Of a DNA stretch of 64,000 nt, positions 9,168 through 15,034 are shown one piece after another (within the stretch, counting starts at the first letter, position 1; the number at the start of each line of letters is the position of its first letter). Made by a program: the position numbers and the translations under genes. Location of the stretch: the NCBI GenBank assembly GCA_029972225.1, contig CP124756.1, positions 3,516,001-3,580,000 of the forward strand. The letters run 5' to 3'. The DNA comes from Candidatus Thiothrix putei. Lineage in GTDB: Bacteria > Pseudomonadota > Gammaproteobacteria > Thiotrichales > Thiotrichaceae. The notes under the pieces are model-generated. The model had not been told where the DNA came from, ran no database searches, and was given only the letters and a program-made list of their open reading frames with translations.

Positions 9168-9192
9168 AGGGGCGTATGCAATACGCCCCTAC
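9168..9192. repeat. Palindrome shared with the CRISPR-array insertions
   Basis: AGGGGCGTATGCAATACGCC and its continuation CCCT form a hairpin between phaB and phaR. The core GGGCGTATGCAATACGCCC is the same as in the arms of the two elements inside the CRISPR array at 11948 and 12233. This shows a dispersed palindromic family. It may also act as the phaB terminator. Confidence 0.7.
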
Positions 9193-9212
9193 CCCGCTAT
9201 TCACCGCTTTTG

Positions 9213-9221
9213 TGCATTGCC
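9213..9221. promoter_or_regulatory. Weak PhaR-like half palindrome upstream of phaR
   Basis: TGCATTGCC differs by one base from TGC-N3-GCA. A TGTGCATAACAAAAC stretch follows. Autoregulation of phaR through such sites is known in other bacteria; here the match is imperfect. Confidence 0.25.
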
Positions 9222-9311
9222 GTCGTGTTTTTGTGTGCATAACAAAACGTTAACCTATAAAATCAGGCTTGATTTTATTTGTTTCATCACAGTAGCACCG
9301 ACGAAGATCCT

Positions 9312-9764
9312 ATGGCAGAAGAACGCATTATTAAGAAATACCCCAATCGCCGCTTGTACGACACCAACCAGAGTTGTTATATCACTTTGAGCGATGTCCG
9401 CGATTTGGTCTTGGCAGAAACCCCTTTCAAAGTCATCGACCGTCAATCTGGTGACGATATTACCCGCAGTATCCTGCTGCAAATCATTATGGAACAGGAA
9501 TCAGGCGGGCAACCCTTGTTCAGCACCGACATTCTGGCGCAATTTATCCGCAATTACAGTGACGCGACCCGCAAGGGCTTTATGGAGTACATGGAGCAAA
9601 GCGTCGGGTTGTTTACCAGTCAGCAAACCGCGATGCAGGAACAGATGCACAAAGTACTCGCAGGCACGCCGCTGGATGCATGGATGAAAATCAGCGAGCA
9701 AAATATGGAAACCTGGAAAAAAATGCAGGAAAGCATTATGGGCAATTTACAGCCGAAAAAATAA
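9312..9764 (+). CDS. phaR: PHA synthesis regulator PhaR
   Basis: 150 residues. The N-terminal PHB accumulation regulatory domain is clear: IIKKYPNRRLYDTNQSCYIT, then LSDVRDLVL and VIDRQSGDDITRSILLQII. PhaR binds DNA and nascent PHA granules and represses phasin and its own gene until polymer appears. The C-terminal helical part, with Met and Gln-rich segments (QQTAMQEQMHKVL), is typical. The ATG at 9312 begins MAEERIIKKYPNRR; an upstream TTG in frame has no better signal. It lies downstream of phaB with its own intergenic region. Confidence 0.94.
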   Translation: MAEERIIKKYPNRRLYDTNQSCYITLSDVRDLVLAETPFKVIDRQSGDDITRSILLQIIMEQESGGQPLFSTDILAQFIRNYSDATRKGFMEYMEQSVGLFTSQQTAMQEQMHKVLAGTPLDAWMKISEQNMETWKKMQESIMGNLQPKK

Positions 9765-9853
9765 AGCACTCCACGTTCCACAAGCTTGTCAACGCTTGCT
9801 CAAAACCTTTACGGCGGTAAACTGCACAAACCGTTGTCACCGTGAAGGTTTTC

Positions 9854-10816
9854 ATGCGCCATTTTAGCCTACCGATTGCCCGTTACCGTTTAACATTGCG
9901 GGCGCTAACCCCGATTCAATTCCCTGCTTATGCTGGCTCGACTTGGCGTGGTGCGTTTGGTCATGCCTTGCGGCGCACGGTGTGTATTACCCGTGAGCCG
10001 GATTGTCGCCAGTGTTTGTTGTGGCGTTCCTGTGTTTACAGTCAGGTGTTTGAAACACCAGCGGGGCATGAGCCATTGCTGGAAAAGATTAATGCCGCCC
10101 CCCACCCTTACATTATGCAGCCGTTGGCAACGTCGGGGCGGCAGTATGCGCCGGGGGAGGTGTTGTCGCTGGAATTGAGTTTGCTGGGGGCGGCGATTGG
10201 GCATTTACCGTATTTAATCCACGCGATGCAGCAGGTGGGCGAACGCGGAATCGGTAAGGGCGATGGGCGTTATGCGCTGGTGGCGGTGGAACAGGAGCTT
10301 ACACCGGGTGCGGGGGAATGGGCGCAGATTCAGGCGGCGGGGGGAAGTTTGCAAGCGTTAGCGGGAATTGTGCCGTCGGTTCCGCCAATGCCGGAAAGGG
10401 TGCAGGTGCGCTTGTTGACGCCGTTGCGCTTGTTGCAGGAAGGGACGCCGATACGCAGCAGCCGGTTTACGTTTCAGTTGTTTATCAATGCGTTGATGCG
10501 GCGGATTACCTTATTGCACGCTTATCATGCGGGAGTGGAATTGCCGGGTGATTTTAAGGCGTTGAGCCAGCAAGCGGCGGCGGTGACACTGGAAGATGCG
10601 AATTTGCACTGGCATGAATGGGCGCGTTATTCCAATCGCCAGCAGAACCATGTGCAGATGGGCGGGTTGGTGGGTAGCTTTATGCTGGCGCTGGATGGGC
10701 TGGAGGATTTCTGGCCTTGGTTATGGTTGGGGCAGTGGGTACACGCGGGGAAAGGTGCGGTGATGGGCATGGGCGGGTATGCGCTCGACTGCTATACTGG
10801 GGAAAAGGCGATTTGA
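9854..10816 (+). CDS. cas6: CRISPR-associated endoribonuclease Cas6 (RAMP)
   Basis: 320 residues. Cas6 cuts the pre-crRNA within each repeat. Features are the N-terminal RAMP ferredoxin strand (HFSLPIARYRLTLRALTPIQ), a Cys cluster (CITREPDCRQCLLWRSCVYS), the GIGKGDGRYALV segment near 130 and a C-terminal glycine-rich GKGAVMGMGGYALD loop that is diagnostic for the Cas6 family. GAAGG five bases before ATG 9854 favours that start over a GTG at 9842. The CRISPR array begins about 0.8 kb downstream on the same strand, but no other cas gene is visible in the window, so the effector and adaptation genes must be elsewhere or absent. Confidence 0.9.
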   Translation: MRHFSLPIARYRLTLRALTPIQFPAYAGSTWRGAFGHALRRTVCITREPDCRQCLLWRSCVYSQVFETPAGHEPLLEKINAAPHPYIMQPLATSGRQYAPGEVLSLELSLLGAAIGHLPYLIHAMQQVGERGIGKGDGRYALVAVEQELTPGAGEWAQIQAAGGSLQALAGIVPSVPPMPERVQVRLLTPLRLLQEGTPIRSSRFTFQLFINALMRRITLLHAYHAGVELPGDFKALSQQAAAVTLEDANLHWHEWARYSNRQQNHVQMGGLVGSFMLALDGLEDFWPWLWLGQWVHAGKGAVMGMGGYALDCYTGEKAI

Positions 10817-10828
10817 GAGGCAGGCATT

Positions 10829-11491
10829 ATGCAGTTTCAGTTTAGTCAGCTTAGCTTTCCGGAAAATGCGGAAGTGGTGATCAATGATGTGTCTTGGGCG
10901 GATTTCGAGCGCTTCATGGATGAATTGGGGGATAGGAGCAGTCTGCGCATTCATTACAATCAGCGGAGTATTCATTTGATGGCACCATCGGTTGGGCATG
11001 AAATGCCAAAAACGTATATCGGCGACTTTATCAAATATTTGTTGGAACACGCCGAGGTGGATTTTAGCCCGCTGGGTTCGTTTACCATGCGTAAGCAAAG
11101 TGTGCAAAAAGCGGTTGAACCGGATGAGTGCTTTTATATTGAACATGCGGCGGCGGTGCGTGGCAAACGGCAGATTAGTCTGGATAGTGATCCGCCACCG
11201 GATTTGGCAGTGGAAATCGACATTTATTCGCCGACAGATCGGGCGTTGTATGCGGCGCTGGGTGTGCCGGAGTTGTGGATATACGATGGCAAGCAATTGG
11301 TGATTTGGGTGTTGCAGGCGGGTGAATATCAGGCCGTTGAATTTAGCCCGCATTTTCCGGGGTTGGCATTGCGGGAAAAAATCCCGGCGTTGCTGGACTT
11401 GGCGGAACGTGAGGGGCGCATGGTGGCGATGAAGGCGTTTCGCGCTTGGGTGGGCGAAAATCCCTATTCAAACGCTGCTGAGGTGGTGTAA
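10829..11491 (+). CDS. Uma2 family (DUF820) putative restriction-endonuclease-fold protein
   Basis: 220 residues, starting 12 bases after cas6 with AGAGGCAGGCATT before the ATG. Core motifs of the Uma2/DUF820 PD-(D/E)XK fold are visible: VEPDECFYIEH near 98, PPPDLAVEIDIYSPT near 130, and VPELWIYDGKQL near 150. The middle motif carries the Asp and Glu of the putative nuclease site. These genes are abundant in cyanobacteria and filamentous sulfur bacteria, mostly without known function. Its position between cas6 and the array may be chance, but the 12-base spacing suggests co-transcription with cas6. A second Uma2-family gene lies at 57000. Confidence 0.85.
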   Translation: MQFQFSQLSFPENAEVVINDVSWADFERFMDELGDRSSLRIHYNQRSIHLMAPSVGHEMPKTYIGDFIKYLLEHAEVDFSPLGSFTMRKQSVQKAVEPDECFYIEHAAAVRGKRQISLDSDPPPDLAVEIDIYSPTDRALYAALGVPELWIYDGKQLVIWVLQAGEYQAVEFSPHFPGLALREKIPALLDLAEREGRMVAMKAFRAWVGENPYSNAAEVV

Positions 11492-11641
11492 GATTAATCT
11501 ATTCACACAGACAGAGGGCTGTGTTGCTTGTTTAAAAATCTAACTTGGTCAGTTTTTTCTCAAGACAACTTTTTATACAGTGCATTTCCTGCTAAGGGTC
11601 TCTGTAACCCACTGATTCAAAAGGCTGATTCGACACGAGCC
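11492..11641 (+). promoter_or_regulatory. Probable CRISPR leader
   Basis: About 150 bases between the Uma2 gene and the first repeat, with T-rich patches (GTTTAAAAATC, CAGTTTTTTCTC, CTTTTTATACAG) and no ORF. The repeat 3' end, ATTAAGAC, resembles the 5' handle of crRNAs in type I/III systems with ATTGAAAC ends, so transcription should run rightward and the leader should be on this side. An ACACAG...CTGTGT hairpin near the start could end the cas6-Uma2 transcript. Confidence 0.5.
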
Positions 11642-11947
11642 TTCTGAAGACCGCCCTGATTTAAAAGGGATTAAGACTCATAGGTTTCGCTCAAATGCGC
11701 AATGGGATCTTCTGAAGACCGCCCTGATTTAAAAGGGATTAAGACGGCATTACTTCACCTTAATCATTATTACTCCTTTTCTGAAGACCGCCCTGATTTA
11801 AAAGGGATTAAGACGCTTCAAATCCGTCAACTTGCTGCTGACGCAGTTCTGAAGACCGCCCTGATTTAAAAGGGATTAAGACTGACTTGAGCGTCTGTTT
11901 TTCACTTCCACTGACTTCTGAAGACCGCCCTGATTTAAAAGGGATTA

Positions 11948-12130
11948 AGAGGGCGTATGCAATACGCCCCTACGAAAGAATCCACTGTAGGGGCGTATTG
12001 CATACGCCCTCTTTCAGCCTCTTTTAATCTGAACTAAGATTTTCAGGATTAAAAGATTTCCAAGATGCCCACTTACATCCTACTAATCCTTTAATCCTAA
12101 AAATCCCAGTTCAAGACAAAAAACGACCAA
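11948..12130. mobile_element. Palindromic element inserted in CRISPR array, copy 1
   Basis: The first part is two perfect 26-base inverted arms (11948-11973 and 11987-12012) around a 13-base loop GAAAGAATCCACT. Each arm is itself nearly palindromic (GGGCGTATGCAATACGCCC). The second part (12013-12130) carries an imperfect inverted repeat built on AATCTGAACTAAGATTTTC and its mirror ending CCCAGTTCAAGA. No ORF. It looks like a MITE or REP-type compound element. It follows repeat 5, which it truncates by one base. Confidence 0.75.
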
Positions 12131-12232
12131 TTCTAAATGCCGCCCTGATTTAAAAGGGATTAAGACGGATGACTATCATGTATGTCAAGCCCTGTATAAG
12201 TTCTGAAGACCGCCCTGATTTAAAAGGGATTA

Positions 12233-12416
12233 AGAGGGCGTATGCAATACGCCCCCTACAGTGGATTCTTTCGTAGGGGCGTATTGCATACGCCCTCTTT
12301 CAGCCTCTTTTAATCTGAACTAAGATTTTCAGGATTAAAAGATTTCCAAGATGCCCACTTACATCCTACTAATCCTTTAATCCTAAAAATCCCAGTTCAA
12401 GACAAAAAACGACCAA
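12233..12416. mobile_element. Palindromic element inserted in CRISPR array, copy 2 (loop inverted)
   Basis: Same structure as copy 1, and the 118-base second part is identical by eye. The 13-base loop reads AGTGGATTCTTTC, the exact reverse complement of the copy 1 loop, and the left arm has one extra C. It again starts at the end of a repeat (repeat 7) and is followed by the same degenerate repeat type (repeat 8). Confidence 0.75.
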
Positions 12417-12564
12417 TTCTAAATGCCGCCCTGATTTAAAAGGGATTAAGACTACTGGTCATTGTCTTGTCTCCGTGTGTTGATTGGTTCTGAAGACCGC
12501 CCTGATTTAAAAGGGATTAAGACGCCTTTCGATTCATGATGGTAGCTGTAATTTCAGCAAAAGT

Positions 12565-12582
12565 GTCGGACTAAAGTCCGAC
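12565..12582. repeat. Short perfect palindrome after the CRISPR array
   Basis: GTCGGACTAAAGTCCGAC, a hairpin with 7-base arms, lies in the otherwise featureless gap between the last repeat and the next gene. It is another short intergenic palindrome of the dispersed type, or a terminator for the array transcript without a T-run. Confidence 0.45.
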
Positions 12583-12684
12583 CTACGTGTCACGCGCTTA
12601 AATTAATCGTTGTGGTCTATACGCCCACCTTCTCCCCTGCTATCATTAATTTAACTTATTAATAAAAACAGCACGGGGCTTCTC

Positions 12685-12936
12685 ATGGCAACACGCATAC
12701 ACGCTACCATCGCCGGTTCGATCTTCGCGGGCATCGGCTTATTCTGGGTACTCGGCACCGCGATTGAAGCATTTGGCATTTACCAAACCCTCGCCAGCAT
12801 CGTGCTAACCCTCGCGCTCGCGGTGTTCTACCGCATCGGTTACAGCGACGGCAAACACGCCTGCTACATGAACGCCAAACCCGGTGACACCACACCGCCA
12901 CGTGCCGAACCGCTACGCCGCGAACCCCGAATGTAA
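12685..12936 (+). CDS. Small hypothetical membrane protein
   Basis: 83 residues. There are two hydrophobic segments: about 7-30 (ATIAGSIFAGIGLFWVLGTA) and about 35-52 (LASIVLTLALAVFYRIGY). A Pro/Arg-rich hydrophilic tail follows. GGGGCTTCTC precedes the ATG. No family is recognised. It lies 90 bases upstream of the DUF2130 gene on the same strand. Confidence 0.55.
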   Translation: MATRIHATIAGSIFAGIGLFWVLGTAIEAFGIYQTLASIVLTLALAVFYRIGYSDGKHACYMNAKPGDTTPPRAEPLRREPRM

Positions 12937-13026
12937 ACGCCCTCCAACACTGACAAGCTTGTCAACCTGCCCTTCGTCGCGAGTTGCGCCTATACTCTGC
13001 GCATCCAGTAACCAAGGGCCATCACC

Positions 13027-14190
13027 ATGCAAGACACCACCATCGAATGCCACCAGTGCGGCACAACCATTGCCATTTCCGACGTGCTACGCGGGCAAAT
13101 GCGCCAAGAACTCGCCGCCGAACAGCAACAAGCGCTGCGTGCCGCGACCGAACGCGCCGAACAACAAGCGCAACAGCGCCTGCAACACGAGCGCGAACTG
13201 CTACAACAACAAGTGAGCGAACAACAGCGCCAAGCCTTGCAAGACATTGCCCTGCTCAAACAACAACTCGACCTGAGCCAGCAGCGCATCGCCACCGCCA
13301 ACCAAGCCGAGCTGCAATTACGCCAAGAAAAAGCCGAACTCGAAGCCCGCGCCCGCGACATGGAACTCGAAATTCAACGCCGTCTCGACACCGCCCGCCA
13401 GCAACTCGAACACAGCCTGCGCAATCAAATCACCGAAGAACAAGACCTCAAACTCAAGCAAAAAGACCAACAAATCAGCAATCTGCTCAAAGATTTGGAA
13501 AACGCCAAACGCCGCAGCGAACTCGGCTCCCAAGAGTTACAAGGCGAAGTGCTGGAACAAGACATGCAAACCACCCTGCAACACGCTTTCCCGCATGACA
13601 CTATCCAACCCGTGCCCAAAGGAATGCGCGGTGCGGACATTATCCAAACCGTGATCAACGCGCAGTTGCAAGAATGCGGCGCGATTATCTGGGAATCGAA
13701 AAACACCAAGGCATGGCAAGCAAGCTGGATCGACAAACTTAAAGAAGACCAACGCAGCGCCGGAGCCGCGATTGCAGTATTGGTATCGGTAGTTGTGCCG
13801 GAAACGATTCGCGGCTTCGGGCGCATTGATGGCGTGTGGGTCAGCGATTTGAAAAACTGGCAGGCACTCGCCAGCGTCTTGCGCGAACAATTGGTACAAG
13901 TCAGTTACGCCCGCGCTGCCAGTGAAGGCTTGGATGCGAAAATGGAATTGCTGTGGCGTTACCTATCCGGTGATGAATTCCGCCAGCGGGTAGAAGCGAT
14001 TGTAGAAGCCTTCGACACCATGCAAGCGCAAATTCACAAAGAACGCCGCGCCATGGAAAAGCATTGGGCAGAACGTGAAAAGCAGTTACAGAGGGTGATC
14101 GGCAGTACCACCGGTATGTACGGGGCGTTGCAAGGCATTATCGGTCACACCATGCCTGTGGTCGCTGCGCTGGAATTTGATGCGGAATAG
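13027..14190 (+). CDS. DUF2130 domain-containing protein
   Basis: 387 residues. The N-terminus has a CHQCGTTI zinc-knuckle-like motif (one CxxC). Residues about 25-175 are a long Gln/Glu/Arg coiled coil. The C-terminal DUF2130 domain begins near 185: FPHDTIQPVPKGMRGADIIQ, IIWESKNTKAWQASWIDKLK and VSVVVPETIRGFGRIDGVWV are characteristic. The WESKNTK element and flanking acidic residues resemble a PD-(D/E)XK nuclease core, which has been suggested for the family but is not demonstrated here. The coiled coil suggests an oligomer. It is followed by a hairpin serving the opposite strand. Confidence 0.85.
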   Translation: MQDTTIECHQCGTTIAISDVLRGQMRQELAAEQQQALRAATERAEQQAQQRLQHERELLQQQVSEQQRQALQDIALLKQQLDLSQQRIATANQAELQLRQEKAELEARARDMELEIQRRLDTARQQLEHSLRNQITEEQDLKLKQKDQQISNLLKDLENAKRRSELGSQELQGEVLEQDMQTTLQHAFPHDTIQPVPKGMRGADIIQTVINAQLQECGAIIWESKNTKAWQASWIDKLKEDQRSAGAAIAVLVSVVVPETIRGFGRIDGVWVSDLKNWQALASVLREQLVQVSYARAASEGLDAKMELLWRYLSGDEFRQRVEAIVEAFDTMQAQIHKERRAMEKHWAEREKQLQRVIGSTTGMYGALQGIIGHTMPVVAALEFDAE

Positions 14191-14192
14191 GC

Positions 14193-14220
14193 CAAAAAAT
14201 TACCCGCTACAAGAGCGGGC
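14193..14220 (-). terminator. Rho-independent terminator of the phasin gene
   Basis: Read on the minus strand: GCCCGCT, loop CTTGT, AGCGGG, then TAATTTTTTGG. The T-run is on this strand only, so it terminates the leftward phasin transcript, which ends about 70 bases upstream. A second inverted pair (GGGTCAGG/CCTGACCC) lies between. Confidence 0.7.
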
Positions 14221-14286
14221 AATGGAGGAGAAGCGGGTCAGGTCGCAAGAAGGAGTTACACCCTGACCCACTGTCAAACGCGTTAA

Positions 14287-14790
14287 TTAAGCAGCTTTAG
14301 CTTTAGCAGCAACTTTTTGAGTCACTTCAACGGCTTTGCCTGCCGCTTCTTTAGTCAGCTCAACCACTTCAGCAGAGGCTTTTTCAACCGCTTCAGTGGT
14401 CTTTTCTACCGCTTCAGTTGCTGCTTTCTTGCCAGCTTCTACTGCTTGCTCAGCACCAGCTTGAGTGTATTTTGCAGCTTCTTCCATGATGGCTGTCAGT
14501 TCGTCACGAACGGAAGTCAGCATTTCAGTCGCTTCACGCATGTTCGCAACCCATTTTTCGCCACAAGTGCGGGTAACGTCTTGTTGCAGTGCTGTCAGTT
14601 CGGTCAGGTCTTTTACTTTGGTTGCTGCTTCTGCGTTCTTAGTGCCCATTTCGACACAAGATTTCATCAGGTCAGCTTGCTTGGTAGCCAGTGTTTCAAA
14701 GGTTTTCATGTTCAGTTCGCCGATTTTCTTGGCAGAAGCCATCGCGCTGTCACTGAATTGTTTTACGATGTTCATCATTTCGTTTTGCAT
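14287..14790 (-). CDS. Phasin family protein
   Basis: 167 residues, almost entirely amphipathic helix. The N-terminus (MNIVKQFSDSAMASAKKIGELNMKTFETL) fits the phasin_2 family, and the C-terminal third is Ala/Lys/Glu/Val-rich (KKAATEAVEKTTEAVEKASA), close to PhaP granule-coat proteins. It coats PHA granules and stabilises their surface. GGAGATAAGAC precedes the ATG. It is separated by about 4.5 kb from phaR, but a PhaR-like site in its promoter region links it to that regulator. Confidence 0.88.
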   Translation of the reverse strand: MQNEMMNIVKQFSDSAMASAKKIGELNMKTFETLATKQADLMKSCVEMGTKNAEAATKVKDLTELTALQQDVTRTCGEKWVANMREATEMLTSVRDELTAIMEEAAKYTQAGAEQAVEAGKKAATEAVEKTTEAVEKASAEVVELTKEAAGKAVEVTQKVAAKAKAA

Positions 14791-14836
14791 GTCTTATCTC
14801 CTAGTGCGGGTTTCGGTTGAATCTCTTAATGCATTT

Positions 14837-14851
14837 CTGCATTTGATGCAG
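14837..14851. promoter_or_regulatory. CTGC-N7-GCAG palindrome upstream of phasin
   Basis: CTGCATTTGATGCAG, followed by TGCAC, lies about 50 bases upstream of the phasin start codon. It is built of TGC/GCA half sites like PhaR operators and may be a second binding site. Confidence 0.35.
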
Positions 14852-14895
14852 TGCACAATATCGCTTTCCCGAAAGGCTGTCAACGACTTTTTTGC

Positions 14896-14904
14896 TGCAT
14901 CGCA
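14896..14904. promoter_or_regulatory. Putative PhaR operator upstream of phasin
   Basis: TGCATCGCA followed by ACAA. It shares TGC-N3-GCA-ACAA with the phaE/phaA control region at 7038. It is about 110 bases upstream of the phasin start, in the region shared with the divergent ppc gene. Confidence 0.45.
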
Positions 14905-15034
14905 ACAAAAAACCGAAACTTCATCATTTCGTTACATTTCTCACGTTTCTTTATGGCTAGTCATACATAAGGCATAATGTCGGCCTCCTTTTTGCATGTA
15001 TTTGTGCATTAACTATTCGGGGATACGACAGACC

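Larger units (their letters stand above)
11642..12523 (+). CRISPR. CRISPR array, nine 36-nt repeats, interrupted by two insertions
   Basis: Repeats start TTCTGAAGACCGCCCTG and end GGGATTAAGAC. Positions: 11642-11677, 11710-11745, 11779-11814, 11847-11882, 11916-11950, 12131-12166, 12201-12235, 12417-12452, 12488-12523. Normal spacers are 32, 33, 32, 33, 34 and 35 nt. Repeats 5 and 7 lose their last C where an insertion begins. Repeats 6 and 8, which follow the insertions, share the same three changes (TTCTAAATGC at the 5' end). cas6 lies upstream. The internal CCCTGATTTAAAAGGG part is palindromic and can form the stem for Cas6. Confidence 0.97.

Noticed and set aside
12013..12130. Possible small RNA or tracr-like RNA in the CRISPR insert
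   Set aside because: The imperfect inverted repeat has no anti-repeat match to the CRISPR repeat and no promoter or terminator signal; a MITE-like repeat explains it better.
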